A DNA stretch of 58,515 nucleotides from Bacteroidota bacterium (GTDB taxonomy: Bacteria > Bacteroidota > Bacteroidia > Bacteroidales > GCA-2748055), in the NCBI GenBank assembly GCA_024244665.1, contig JAAEOI010000458.1, positions 1-58,515 of the forward strand, in the 5' to 3' direction. Within the stretch, counting starts at the first letter, position 1; every line of letters begins with the position of its first letter. Shown piece after piece: positions 34,143-44,107 of this stretch. A model generated the notes under the pieces. That model saw only the letters and a program-made list of their open reading frames with translations, was not told where the DNA came from and did no database searches. The position numbers were made by a program, and so were the translations under genes.

Positions 34143-36713
34143 CTAAGATGAATTGGGTTCTTTGCTTTCGTGAACGATTTTCGGAGTTACCCTGAGCAGC
34201 TCATCAATCAGATCTATTTCCAGCTTTGGCGCAGATTTCAATTGGTTCGATTGCATATACTCCAGGATACTTTTCAGGAGCTGATGAGAGCTCTCCGGGT
34301 GCTCATTATCATTGAGCAAATCAATATTGCAGACCATTAACCCACCACTACCAACCCGGGCCTCCATCAGGACTGAGAGCTTGTGATTGGTATTGAAATC
34401 AGGGACGAACTGGATAATGGGATTGAATTCCTGAGGTATTTTGTCGATTACCAGTGCCTCGGAATGATCCAGAAGGGAATGCCATTGCCAATCTGAATGA
34501 AAATCTGTTGGGAATGCTTTCAGGGCCGGATGACTGGGATCACAAAGGATTCCCATGACTTTTGGTTGCTTAAATAGCTGGTAGGACCAGAACACAGGGT
34601 GCCACCTTGATTTTTCTACATTTTCCAAAGTTTCATGTTCAGGGATGACCAGTACATTTCCACCATTCAAAAGGGTTTTCCGGGCCTCAGTATTGAATTG
34701 ATCTGTTACCAGAATCCCTTTGGGGATTTCGGGGGCCTTTTCATCTGGGTAGACCCAAACCTTCCAGGAATTACCCACATCTGTGCCTGGAATTGAGATC
34801 TGGATGGTAAGCTGTTCCGGTTTTTTGAAACGTGACAAATCAGCTTCAATGGTTCCAAGTCCGGTTGTGGTTTCCGTGGGAATGTCAAGCACAGGGAATT
34901 CACCCGAGAACATCACTTTTCCTTCCTGGTTCAGCACCTGCCAGTGAACCGGTTTTTGATGGAGGTCCTCCTTCCCATAATGCGCAATTTCCCCCTTTGC
35001 CTTCAGTACCTGGTTGTTGGTGTAAACAAATCCGGGCATGCGAATCAGGGGAACAGTGGCACTGCAAAAACGGCGAAAACTCTCAGAACTGATCAATCCC
35101 TTTGATTCCAGAAAGGGGTCCAAAACCCCGACAATGGCTACACCCTGCCCGGTAAAATCCTGCAGCCCCAGCAATTGAAAACCAGCCACATTGGGTGTGC
35201 GTAACTGTGCTTCGATATTCTCTTTATAGATTTCTACAAGAAAAGCACCGGAAGCTCTGCGGAAATCCTCGGCCTGGTTAATCATTCCCTTCTCTTCGAG
35301 AGATTCGCGGAATACTTCGAAATTCCGTGCCTTCAAGTGCCCGGAGTACTTTGTGATCTCACCAAAATCCGGATACATGGCAGGCTGTCCCACCTCATGG
35401 GTTATCAGTGGCCGGTCAAGCTCTTCTATTACTTCCCTGTAATCCTTAAATGGGTAGATCCCGCGGCAAACCCCTTTCCCTGTACCGGCCGCATTAAAAT
35501 AGTCATCATTACGTTCCATACCTGCTGGTTGGGTTGTTGAAGTATAGAGGTGCCTTGGATCTTTTTTTCGGAGGTAATCCACCAGGTATGCCAGAAAAGG
35601 GTCAGATCCATCCCCCAGCTCGTTTCCCATGGACATGAGACAGAAGGAGGGATGGTGGCCATAGGTGTCGACGATCCTGTCTGCTTCAGCCAGGATGTAA
35701 GATGCCCTTTCCGGAATGAATCCTACCAGTCCAAAACCATCCCATAGGGGCGGCTCCACCAGCACAATAATACCCAATTCGTCTGCTGCCTGAAAAGCAG
35801 CCTCCGGAGGACACCAGGAGTGAAAGCGTACATGATTAAGTCCGTAATCCTTATAGATCCCGAATACCTCTGCCCATCCCTCTTTTTTCATGGGCGGATA
35901 CCCGGTCAACGGAAATATACAGCAGTTCACTTCCCCGCGTAAGAAAATGCGTTGTCCGTTGAGCTCGAAATGCTGATTAACAGCCTTGAAATCACGTAAT
36001 CCGAAGCGTAGTGCTTTTTGATCCTTTCCTTCAATGGTACTGAGCGAGGCTGTAATCCCATATAATTCGGGATTGAATTCATCCCAGTAACGGGGCGACT
36101 CTCCAAACGGAACCGTGACCTCAATAAGGGTATCTTTCCCATGGAAAGAAAAGCTAATCTCCCGGCTATGGTTCTCATCCGGCAATCCAAGCAGCTCAAA
36201 GTTACACGCTGCTTTGTTACCCGTCTGGTTTCCAAAAGCATTGCTTATCCTGGTGCTGTTTTTTGCAAAGTCCGGATAGGCCTGGAGTTCTCTGATCCAT
36301 ACCCTGGGTGTGCTGATCAATTCTATGTTCCCAATCACACCATTCCAGTTGGTCTGGGTCTCTTCAGTGAGCGCATGGAGCCACAACATATTTCCGTAAG
36401 TGTGTCCAAGATTGATCTTCACCTTATTGTCCACATGGATCGTAATGCAGTGTTTTCCGGGCCCGAGCAGACCGGTGAGGTCGTGTATATGTGGTGTGGA
36501 AAGGCTGTTCCGGGTTGGGGTATGCACACCATCCACATACACGGTTGTTTCCCGGTATGCTCGTTCCAGGTACAGCTCAATCCTCCTGCCAATCCACGAA
36601 TCGGGGATCTCTACCTCTTTCTGGTACCATGCCGATCCCACATAACGGGTTCCGCTGGTTAGTTTGCCCATATGTATCTCCCTGACCGGGTTCCCGATCC
36701 CCTGTTCATCCAA
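34143..36713 (-). CDS. GH2 family glycosidase, 5'-truncated
   Basis: 856 residues from a TTG start at 36713. GH2 layout is clear: jelly-roll (RYVGSAWYQKEVEIPDSWIG), Ig-like domain, then TIM barrel with FELNGQRIFLRGEVNCC. Acid/base Glu365 lies in SMGNELGDG and probable nucleophile Glu440 in PLITHEVGQ. The expected signal peptide and first strands are absent. In-frame homology (DWFNEVLPDEVTLPGSLDEQ) continues upstream of the TTG, then meets the TAA of the preceding gene. The original start is therefore lost by deletion. If translated it would be cytoplasmic or reach the ribosome by coupling. Beta-galactosidase or beta-glucuronidase specificity is possible. Confidence 0.75.
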   Translation of the reverse strand: MDEQGIGNPVREIHMGKLTSGTRYVGSAWYQKEVEIPDSWIGRRIELYLERAYRETTVYVDGVHTPTRNSLSTPHIHDLTGLLGPGKHCITIHVDNKVKINLGHTYGNMLWLHALTEETQTNWNGVIGNIELISTPRVWIRELQAYPDFAKNSTRISNAFGNQTGNKAACNFELLGLPDENHSREISFSFHGKDTLIEVTVPFGESPRYWDEFNPELYGITASLSTIEGKDQKALRFGLRDFKAVNQHFELNGQRIFLRGEVNCCIFPLTGYPPMKKEGWAEVFGIYKDYGLNHVRFHSWCPPEAAFQAADELGIIVLVEPPLWDGFGLVGFIPERASYILAEADRIVDTYGHHPSFCLMSMGNELGDGSDPFLAYLVDYLRKKDPRHLYTSTTQPAGMERNDDYFNAAGTGKGVCRGIYPFKDYREVIEELDRPLITHEVGQPAMYPDFGEITKYSGHLKARNFEVFRESLEEKGMINQAEDFRRASGAFLVEIYKENIEAQLRTPNVAGFQLLGLQDFTGQGVAIVGVLDPFLESKGLISSESFRRFCSATVPLIRMPGFVYTNNQVLKAKGEIAHYGKEDLHQKPVHWQVLNQEGKVMFSGEFPVLDIPTETTTGLGTIEADLSRFKKPEQLTIQISIPGTDVGNSWKVWVYPDEKAPEIPKGILVTDQFNTEARKTLLNGGNVLVIPEHETLENVEKSRWHPVFWSYQLFKQPKVMGILCDPSHPALKAFPTDFHSDWQWHSLLDHSEALVIDKIPQEFNPIIQFVPDFNTNHKLSVLMEARVGSGGLMVCNIDLLNDNEHPESSHQLLKSILEYMQSNQLKSAPKLEIDLIDELLRVTPKIVHESKEPNSS

Positions 36714-36794
36714 GGAGCCGGGCAGTGTAACTTCATCTGGCAGGACTTCGTTGAACCAATCAGAAGCTTTCCTATCATGGCTATTGTTGTATAA
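36714..36794 (-). pseudogene. Headless GH2 N-terminal segment at a deletion joint
   Basis: The 27 codons between the DUF4434 stop (TAA at 36797-36795) and the TTG start of GH2 are in the GH2 frame and encode LYNNSHDRKASDWFNEVLPD followed by EVTLPGS, the usual approach to the GH2 LPGSLDEQGIG motif. There is no ATG or signal peptide. The joint therefore lies at or just before 36794. Confidence 0.65.
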
Positions 36795-37829
36795 TTACTC
36801 CCCTGTTTCGTTTAGCCAGCTATTGTACGCTTTGTTTAACTCTTTTGCACCTGGTGTTTTTGCATCTGGATTTAGATGAGTCTGATACTCCCAGCAGGCA
36901 AATCTCGTGGCATAGGGACTTAGAATTTTTAATTTATCCAGTAACATTTCAGGGGAGATGCTCTGGAAAAGGTCGATCCCCGGACGATCCTGGAACCTTA
37001 TAAACAGCTCAATGGTAGCCCATAGCTCCGCACCGTGTTTGTCAAACACAGGTTTAACAGCAGCAAAGTAGTCGGTTAATTCATCCAGCGGGGCGGTCGA
37101 ATCCTGGAAAACATATACATCTATCCCGTCTACCTGGCATAATATGGTATCCCATTCTGCAGCAGTCTGGGCAGGAGACAGAGCCTCCGCTTCGCCCAAC
37201 GTAATCCTTGAGGGGAACCATGGTGAAAAAGACACTTGCTTATCAGGGGTTAATTTCTTTAGGAATCGGGGTAATTCCCTGAGTATTACCATGATATCAC
37301 CACGATGAATCCGGTCGCCTGTTTCATGGGGAATATACCATCCCCAGAAATTGGAGAAGTGCCCATAACGCTGGTTTAGTTCAGTGAAAAACTTCTTATT
37401 AACCTCCAGATCCAGTTCCGGATCCCATGTTCCACCTGTAAACTGATTATGATAAGTATATGCTACTCCGGAGAGGCCAACCTGCATGTTTCGTTCAAGG
37501 GCCATCTCAAATGTGATGGCATACCAATCTTTTCTGGTAGGATCTTTCAAAACCTTTGAGGGAAAATATGCTTTTTCTCCAAATCCTCCTACAATCAGCA
37601 CAGTATTGAATCCATCGTTTTTCATATTATCAAGGATCCGGCTGAGTTTTTCTTCAGTCATCTTCTCTTCGGATGGATACTCGTGTGTTGGCGGTCCCAA
37701 TAACAGGGGAGATATTTCAATACGATGCGTACTAGTCTCAGGCTCTTCAGCAAATACGCTGATAGAAATAGTCATTATGGAGAGACACAACAGCTGACAA
37801 ATTGGTTTCACTTTGATAATTGGTTTCAT
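36795..37829 (-). CDS. DUF4434 family exported protein, 344 aa
   Basis: An N-terminal signal peptide (ICQLLCLSIMTISISVFA) precedes a TIM-barrel-like domain: NDGFNTVLIVGGFGEKAYFP, FWGWYIPHETGDR, DGIDVYVFQDSTAPLDELTD and RFACWEYQTHLNPDA. This fits DUF4434, a family of putative glycoside hydrolases often found with rhamnose and fucose utilisation genes. Catalytic residues have not been established, though acidic residues at the strand ends (HETGD) are suggestive. It starts 6 bp after the toroid gene, and its TAA is fused to the GH2 remnant frame. Confidence 0.75.
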   Translation of the reverse strand: MKPIIKVKPICQLLCLSIMTISISVFAEEPETSTHRIEISPLLLGPPTHEYPSEEKMTEEKLSRILDNMKNDGFNTVLIVGGFGEKAYFPSKVLKDPTRKDWYAITFEMALERNMQVGLSGVAYTYHNQFTGGTWDPELDLEVNKKFFTELNQRYGHFSNFWGWYIPHETGDRIHRGDIMVILRELPRFLKKLTPDKQVSFSPWFPSRITLGEAEALSPAQTAAEWDTILCQVDGIDVYVFQDSTAPLDELTDYFAAVKPVFDKHGAELWATIELFIRFQDRPGIDLFQSISPEMLLDKLKILSPYATRFACWEYQTHLNPDAKTPGAKELNKAYNSWLNETGE

Positions 37830-37835
37830 CTGTAA

Positions 37836-40800
37836 TTATTTTTCAGCAGTAACCGCTACAAGTCCGATTGCAGGATCAATGCCTTTGGTTGATATGGTTA
37901 GTGATTTTACCTGTCGGGATTTCCTCAGGTCAATTTCAATTACATTCATTGTCACCCCACCAACTTCAACAACCGTATTTGTCCAGAATTGACGCTGTGG
38001 GAAAAGGGGAGGTTTTGCAATTTCCCAATCAGCACAGTTTTCTTCGAGCAAAGGCAACAATTGATGGCGGTCGGCCCGTGGAGCATCACCGGTTCCTAAC
38101 CGATACATCCAGTTCAATGGAACGAACCAGTCCAGATCGCCAGGAGAATACAAAGTCCGCGATATAACCGTTTTGCCTATTGCGGGATTTTTCTTTGCTT
38201 CGTTTATCTCAACATCTATACGTGCGATTTCAGAAAACACATCATGGTTTCGTATAAATGGTATGACCAATAAGTAGATCTTTTTATACGATTCTGATTC
38301 CAGATCCAGTGTAAAGGCCTGCTTCCCTGTTTTGGCAGAAACCGGTACAAAGCGTTGCTTGTCAATGATGAATTTGATATCCGGTAACTGGTCAATGGCC
38401 AGCTCAACACCGCTTGAATCAAAATCTTCAAGGATATCTTCTTTGTGAAAGTGATGACTGTAATAATCACGAATTTCTTTCCAGTAGCCTCCATCAACAA
38501 GAGATTGTTCGGGCAGCTTTACCTGAACAGTTTCAGTTTTGTTTTGTCTGAATAGTCTATCATCAGACTCATCTGCGATAAGCTTAAAATCCAACGACTT
38601 TTCAGGGCCCAGCATAACAGTTGCACTATTCTCACCCGGCGAGACAAATTCGTTGAACTGCTTTGACAGGCTGAGATTGGAATGAAGCTCTGCTCGTGGT
38701 GCAATATCAATATCGAATGGTAACAATGTCTGACAAACCTTTAAATGGGCGCTTGTCTGAAGAGCTGTGTTGGTATTATTTCTGATATGCAGATTAACTT
38801 GTGTGTTTTGCTGCTCGTTTACAATTTTGCCGGCTACTTCATATCGGGGCAAAATTGTTAAATCGACTGGATGCCAGAAATGAATGTTGTTCTCAGTGCT
38901 ACAGTAAATGAATAACGTTCTTCGTGAGAAGTTTAACTGTCCGAGAGGACCATAATTAAGATATTTGTCCAGTAAGTTTTCGCTTATGTGCGACAAAATG
39001 GTATGGTTTTCCTTGATTTTGAAATCTGATAAAACACCACAGCGATCGTCAATCTTTTCAATGTAAACACCATCTGCCTCAAGCTCAAAAGCCTCACCCT
39101 GTGCGATAGAAAGGATGTGATTAATGCTATAATCCACCGGGCTGATTTTAATTTCTATTGATGTACTCTTTAGTGCTCCGGTTTCAGCAGATAAAATAAT
39201 GCCATCCACAGCAGGAATGATTTCAAAATCTAAATCCTTGCCGTTTACGCGAAGATAATCAATGTTGGCCGGCGGTAATGACCAGTAAATCCAGCGTTTT
39301 AGTTCTTCTTTTGAGGTGACTGTGTATTTGAGAACATGACCATTACGTATGAAATCTGCCGAAAATTCAGGAAGATTCAGTGATGCATTTGGCCAATGAT
39401 CGGGGAAAGATGGAGATACGGTCAGGGAGTTATTCGGTTTATCCATTTGCAAGCCAAACAAAGCCTCAATGGTTGACTGGATGAACACACCTGCGGGTGG
39501 AGAGAAATAACCCAATCGGTTTTCATTGGCAACTTCAGGCCATGAACCTTTTTGAAGTGGATTGTTGACCCATTCAGCAACAGCATGAAGCGGGCGATAC
39601 GTATGATTATTCATTCCCATTTTTGCCAGGGCCCATGCTCCCCATGGTTGCTGAGCAGCACCAGCCTGCATACCCCAGGTTGCCCATACTTCGAGCAGGT
39701 GATCTGGAAAGTTATTGGAGCAGTATATCTCCCCATCCGGGCCTGTAAGCCTGTCCTTCAGGTGTCGAATGGAAGTATACCCGTCAAGCGGATCAATTAT
39801 ATCAAATACAACTGGATAAGTATAGGCCTGGTATGGTCCCTCAAGCCGGAATATACCGGTCGGATCTTTATAATATGCAAACCGTCCCAGATCATTGATC
39901 CAGAGCTCCCGGCGCAGCCTCTCTTTGGCCGTGACAATCCGGGAGTTCATTTTTATGATGGTTTGTTCATCGTCCAATGCCTCTGCCACCATTTTTCGAG
40001 TGTTCATCATATTTATCCCTTCAATAGTGGGGACAGCACCATCGTACGGAGTGGCAACCAGGTCTTCCTGATTGCCTATTTGCAATCCCCAGGCCAGCAA
40101 TAAGTTATCATCCGGATCGTATTCACGGAAGGTATAATCGAGCACATTATCAAGTACTGGAGAGAGTTGTTTCAGTGTCTCAATATCATTTGTATATTTC
40201 AGAAATTCCCGGATTTGCCAGAAGTAGAATTGGTTTGAACCTCCAAAAGTTCTGCGTTTTGTTCCTGCCGGGAAGAGGTGGGGAATGGCACCACCATCAA
40301 TCACCTTGTTGGCATGTTCCTTAAGACACGAAACAGCCCTTTCGTTCTGATTAAGCCACAATGCAGCAGGTAAATGCTGCATATGCCAGAGGGCTACCCA
40401 ATGGTGAATACCCTCCACCCATCCGTAAGGTCGGGCCCAGGTATATTCCAGAGTGGTAATGGCAGTTTCAAAGGCACTGTTCAGTAAGTCATCGGGAGTA
40501 CCTATTTTACTTTTCAACAGTTCATCGTAGTGGTCTTGAACATTTGCAAGTGCTTGTCTGGTATCTGTGTCAAGCAGCTCGATTGCATTTTGTTCTTCTT
40601 TATCGAAAGTGAGGAGCATCTGACCCTCTCCGGATTCAAACCCGGCAAGCAGATATTCCGCATTATTGACGGTTTGTATTTTTGTCATTTTACCTGCAGT
40701 TTTAACAGCCACAGTTAAAGGATGAGCACTGTTATTCAGGAGTGCAAAATCATCAGTGACCTTAACCCGGGCATCTTCAAAAGCAACATGGTTGTCCCAT

Positions 40801-41819
40801 GCCCATTTCTGATCGTCAAGCATATGCTGCCACTCGGAGTTGCCACTGCCACAACGAAGAAATACCTGTGCAGATGGTTCTGTTCTGAAGGAGTAAACCG
40901 CAGCGCCGTTCCATGCTGTGGTATCATCGCGGCCAATCATCAGGGGGGTAATTTCAGTTGTTATTTTTACTCCACCCATTGTGAACTCAGCTTTTACACC
41001 TCCCGGAAAATCCTCAACAATAACCTCATGTGAATCGTCGATCCATAAGGTATCATTTCCTGATCGAATACCGGGAACGATTTTTGCCAGAATATACTGA
41101 TGACTCGAGTTATTATACTGATCCTTTAAATAGGTCATTAACAAACTGTTGGGTTGGGCATCATTTGTTGCTACCATGGCATCCTGCCAGGCAGCCATTC
41201 GGTTGTGTGCTTCAATTTGCGATGTATTGTTGTTGTCCACACCTGTATTCAACCAGGTAGCCGTTTGGTTAAGTGCTTCTATGCCGCTGTCTGTAGTCAG
41301 TTCTGTAACCCTGATCTCACCTTCTATTTCTATTTCTTCTGAGGATAAGCCAATTGCAGCAAAGCGGACTATGTCAGCTTTTGAATAGCCCGGCATATAT
41401 ATTTGCAGGGAACCGATAGTTTCCTCCCTAAAAGGAATATCTGAAAGATTCACCCGATAGATGTTCCAACCATCCCCTCTTTTCAAGGTTGAAGTTTTAA
41501 AACCAGATTTGCTGAAAAACGGACCATTCTCATCCTTCGTATACAATATTCGCAGCGAAGTTCTTTCGGTTGAGGCCATTTTAATATATAAGAACCTGTG
41601 CTTGTTCAAATCGATATTCAGCGAAGAGATAGTGATATTGGCAAACACCGGATTTACTACAGTTGCCTGCCAATGTGTGTCTGTGGTTGTTGCATTTCTA
41701 AAACCCCAGGTGCCCTCTATCTGTTTTCGAGGATTGACCGGGAGCCACTGGATAGTCTGAGCAAAACTAGGTAAGAAAGAGAAGGCTATTATTATTACTA
41801 ATAGTTTCAGTTTATTCAT
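37836..41819 (-). CDS. Giant secreted (alpha/alpha)6-toroid protein, 1327 aa
   Basis: The signal peptide MNKLKLLVIIIAFSFLPSFA is followed by a beta-sandwich module (residues about 22-175) that looks like a carbohydrate-binding domain. A middle region of beta strands follows, then a helical toroid from about 460 to 830 (TTLEYTWARPYGWVEGIHHW, GAIPHLFPAGTKRRTFGGSN, FYFWQIREFLKYTND). Several C-terminal beta domains end the protein; the last looks like a second binding module. It resembles the DUF4450-type proteins of Bacteroidetes polysaccharide loci. Activity is unknown. It is second gene of the operon starting at 44107, 8 bp after the DUF6259-like gene. Confidence 0.65.
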   Translation of the reverse strand: MNKLKLLVIIIAFSFLPSFAQTIQWLPVNPRKQIEGTWGFRNATTTDTHWQATVVNPVFANITISSLNIDLNKHRFLYIKMASTERTSLRILYTKDENGPFFSKSGFKTSTLKRGDGWNIYRVNLSDIPFREETIGSLQIYMPGYSKADIVRFAAIGLSSEEIEIEGEIRVTELTTDSGIEALNQTATWLNTGVDNNNTSQIEAHNRMAAWQDAMVATNDAQPNSLLMTYLKDQYNNSSHQYILAKIVPGIRSGNDTLWIDDSHEVIVEDFPGGVKAEFTMGGVKITTEITPLMIGRDDTTAWNGAAVYSFRTEPSAQVFLRCGSGNSEWQHMLDDQKWAWDNHVAFEDARVKVTDDFALLNNSAHPLTVAVKTAGKMTKIQTVNNAEYLLAGFESGEGQMLLTFDKEEQNAIELLDTDTRQALANVQDHYDELLKSKIGTPDDLLNSAFETAITTLEYTWARPYGWVEGIHHWVALWHMQHLPAALWLNQNERAVSCLKEHANKVIDGGAIPHLFPAGTKRRTFGGSNQFYFWQIREFLKYTNDIETLKQLSPVLDNVLDYTFREYDPDDNLLLAWGLQIGNQEDLVATPYDGAVPTIEGINMMNTRKMVAEALDDEQTIIKMNSRIVTAKERLRRELWINDLGRFAYYKDPTGIFRLEGPYQAYTYPVVFDIIDPLDGYTSIRHLKDRLTGPDGEIYCSNNFPDHLLEVWATWGMQAGAAQQPWGAWALAKMGMNNHTYRPLHAVAEWVNNPLQKGSWPEVANENRLGYFSPPAGVFIQSTIEALFGLQMDKPNNSLTVSPSFPDHWPNASLNLPEFSADFIRNGHVLKYTVTSKEELKRWIYWSLPPANIDYLRVNGKDLDFEIIPAVDGIILSAETGALKSTSIEIKISPVDYSINHILSIAQGEAFELEADGVYIEKIDDRCGVLSDFKIKENHTILSHISENLLDKYLNYGPLGQLNFSRRTLFIYCSTENNIHFWHPVDLTILPRYEVAGKIVNEQQNTQVNLHIRNNTNTALQTSAHLKVCQTLLPFDIDIAPRAELHSNLSLSKQFNEFVSPGENSATVMLGPEKSLDFKLIADESDDRLFRQNKTETVQVKLPEQSLVDGGYWKEIRDYYSHHFHKEDILEDFDSSGVELAIDQLPDIKFIIDKQRFVPVSAKTGKQAFTLDLESESYKKIYLLVIPFIRNHDVFSEIARIDVEINEAKKNPAIGKTVISRTLYSPGDLDWFVPLNWMYRLGTGDAPRADRHQLLPLLEENCADWEIAKPPLFPQRQFWTNTVVEVGGVTMNVIEIDLRKSRQVKSLTISTKGIDPAIGLVAVTAEK

Positions 41820-41827
41820 ATCCAGAG

Positions 41828-44107
41828 TTATTTAAATTCAACCAGTATCTGCAATCCATCCCCTTTGATTTCAATTACATCTCCTTGCTTAACCGTTCTT
41901 ACCTCCTCAAAAGGTGTATGTAATTCAGCCTTTTCAATGTTTTTGTGAGTGAATTCCCAGATATAACTGACGGGGTCGGGTGAATCATTTACAAGCACAA
42001 TGGCACGCTGACCGGTTTCCATGTGGCCATGTACCCGGTAATGAAGGACAGTGGATTCCTTTTCTTTACCACTTGTTCCAACACCTATGCCGGGCATTTC
42101 ACCAGGGGTGGCAATTTTTACTATTTCTGCACCATCATCCTTCGTGGCAACATCCTCAACCACTTCCAATATGGTAGCATCCAACCCGTCGTAGTATTTG
42201 CCCAGGAAAATGATATCCAACAGCTCTTTGCGAATGTGCTCCACCTCCTGAATATATTTTGCCAGGTCATGATAAATGGGTTGATCTAATGATCCCTGGT
42301 AGGTATCAGGCTCAATACATATCACAGAACCTGTGAGCATCGCTCCATTGATGCTTCGGAAATCACGGGGTGCGGAAACATGCATACATGATGTCCATTC
42401 CGGAAAGACATATCGGAAAGTCGAAATATCGAGCCCATGTGCATTGCGGTACCCCACATCGAAATAAGGGATCAGACGGTCAAATCCAAATTCAGATGCC
42501 ATGCGAAAGTCGGGATTAATATGGAGGCATTTTTGATTCAGCCGGTGGATGGCCTGAACAAGGCCTTCACATAAAGCAACGTCGGGCTTAAGTGTATTCA
42601 GGGGATTGAAATCCAGTGCAGCTCCCACACAAACTTTATCAATCTGGAAGCCATGGGCGCCATCTTTGACCAGATCGATGAACTGATCAGCTATTATTTT
42701 TTCGAATTCGGGTGTAATTGAGGATAGGACATGATACCGAACATTAATACGGCTGCGTGCAAGCAATGTACTCTGTCCCCAACCCATCCATATGGCCTGT
42801 TGTCCCAACCCGTCCTGCTGTTTGAATTTATGCAGCTCGGATTTGTACCACTCTGTATTCTGATCCAGAATGTTGTAGTTATTAAACACAAGGCATTTTC
42901 CTTCCCTGGAGTCAATGGACTTCATCAACTCCCGGAATCCTTTCCTTCCCCCCAGCTTTTCTTCAGGCTGATATACCGGGTAGTCTCGCTCCAGTCCACC
43001 CTTGTCCCAGCCTATCAGCTCAAAGCAGTCAATTCCGTATTTCTGCGCATCTGCTGTCCAGCTATCATAAGTCTTATAATCTGCTATGATCTTATCCTCC
43101 GGCTGGTAAATAATGGAAGTATACCAGGAGCTCTTTTTCCTTAACCAGCTATTTGATTTATCAAATGGAAAATTTGCCATAAACCAATCCCTGTAAAACT
43201 GCGAACCCTGATGCCAGTCTCCCTGATGAACGCGGATGATAAACTCTCCTGCTTCCAGTGTTTCACCTGATTGGATAAATGGATATCGTACATGAGAAAA
43301 TACCAGCCCAATGGGCAGACCCCCAGCTTGTTCAGGCTTCAACCATGCGTCGCGCTGACCGCTGTGATTTGGCATAAGATAGGTATGCCAGGTGCAGTAG
43401 CGAAAGATTGTATCATGATAAGCCATATAGAGGCCCCGGTCAGATTCTTCGTCATAAATATCCCACCAGGGCATCACCATACCCGGATAGTTTTGTGACC
43501 ATTCGGCTGCCTCGGCACCCAGTCCGCGTCCCCCGGGAAAATGCCTGAACAGGGAAACAGAATGTTTGGAATTAGTATTGTAATTTGGAGTTGCCAATTT
43601 TGCCTCACGATTGTCCCCGAATTTTTTCCATCCTCCAATGCGTGGAAACCAGAACTCGGAGATGGGTTCTGAATGATGATTGGTCAGACTCGATCGGAAA
43701 CTCACATAGTCATCAACCAGTGAAACTGAGTAGTTCAGGTCCACGGGGAACTCTCCCTGTGGTGAGGACATGCCGGAGAATTTAACAGAGATTGAATTCC
43801 CATCACTAATAACCTCGTGAGGCTTTTGATCCATTCCCTCAATATAATTGGACTGGTAGTCTTCCAATGGAAGGCAGATCCGGAAATTGGATGCCAGATG
43901 TTTCTCTTCGATAAGTTCAGACTGATTTGCTTTCACAAATAACGAGGTGATTGCCCCGGTTTGTTTGTCCACCGAAATTCTGAAATGTTCATTTTCAATG
44001 GAGAGATGTGCTTTGTGGAGCGTACTCGTTTTCGTGTCCTGAGATTGCTGGGAAATAATTACTTGCGGGATCAAACAGATTCCAAGTATAATGGTGAACC
44101 TACTCAT
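41828..44107 (-). CDS. DUF6259-like secreted glycosidase, 759 aa
   Basis: After a signal peptide (MSRFTIILGICLIPQVIIS) the protein opens with a beta-supersandwich (LSIENEHFRISVDKQTGAIT). A TIM barrel follows: DCFELIGWDKGGLERDYPVY, LVKDGAHGFQIDKVCVGAAL and MASEFGFDRLIPYFDVGYRN. A small C-terminal beta domain ends it. The layout recalls clan GH-D enzymes such as alpha-galactosidases. Asp in FQIDK and Glu/Asp in ASEFGFD are candidate catalytic residues (inference). It is the first gene of the operon and lies about 45 bp from a predicted start site. Confidence 0.65.
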   Translation of the reverse strand: MSRFTIILGICLIPQVIISQQSQDTKTSTLHKAHLSIENEHFRISVDKQTGAITSLFVKANQSELIEEKHLASNFRICLPLEDYQSNYIEGMDQKPHEVISDGNSISVKFSGMSSPQGEFPVDLNYSVSLVDDYVSFRSSLTNHHSEPISEFWFPRIGGWKKFGDNREAKLATPNYNTNSKHSVSLFRHFPGGRGLGAEAAEWSQNYPGMVMPWWDIYDEESDRGLYMAYHDTIFRYCTWHTYLMPNHSGQRDAWLKPEQAGGLPIGLVFSHVRYPFIQSGETLEAGEFIIRVHQGDWHQGSQFYRDWFMANFPFDKSNSWLRKKSSWYTSIIYQPEDKIIADYKTYDSWTADAQKYGIDCFELIGWDKGGLERDYPVYQPEEKLGGRKGFRELMKSIDSREGKCLVFNNYNILDQNTEWYKSELHKFKQQDGLGQQAIWMGWGQSTLLARSRINVRYHVLSSITPEFEKIIADQFIDLVKDGAHGFQIDKVCVGAALDFNPLNTLKPDVALCEGLVQAIHRLNQKCLHINPDFRMASEFGFDRLIPYFDVGYRNAHGLDISTFRYVFPEWTSCMHVSAPRDFRSINGAMLTGSVICIEPDTYQGSLDQPIYHDLAKYIQEVEHIRKELLDIIFLGKYYDGLDATILEVVEDVATKDDGAEIVKIATPGEMPGIGVGTSGKEKESTVLHYRVHGHMETGQRAIVLVNDSPDPVSYIWEFTHKNIEKAELHTPFEEVRTVKQGDVIEIKGDGLQILVEFK

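Noticed and set aside
39552..40103. 183-codon plus-strand ORF
   Set aside because: It lies antisense inside the 1327-residue protein gene, has no protein family character and no start signals.
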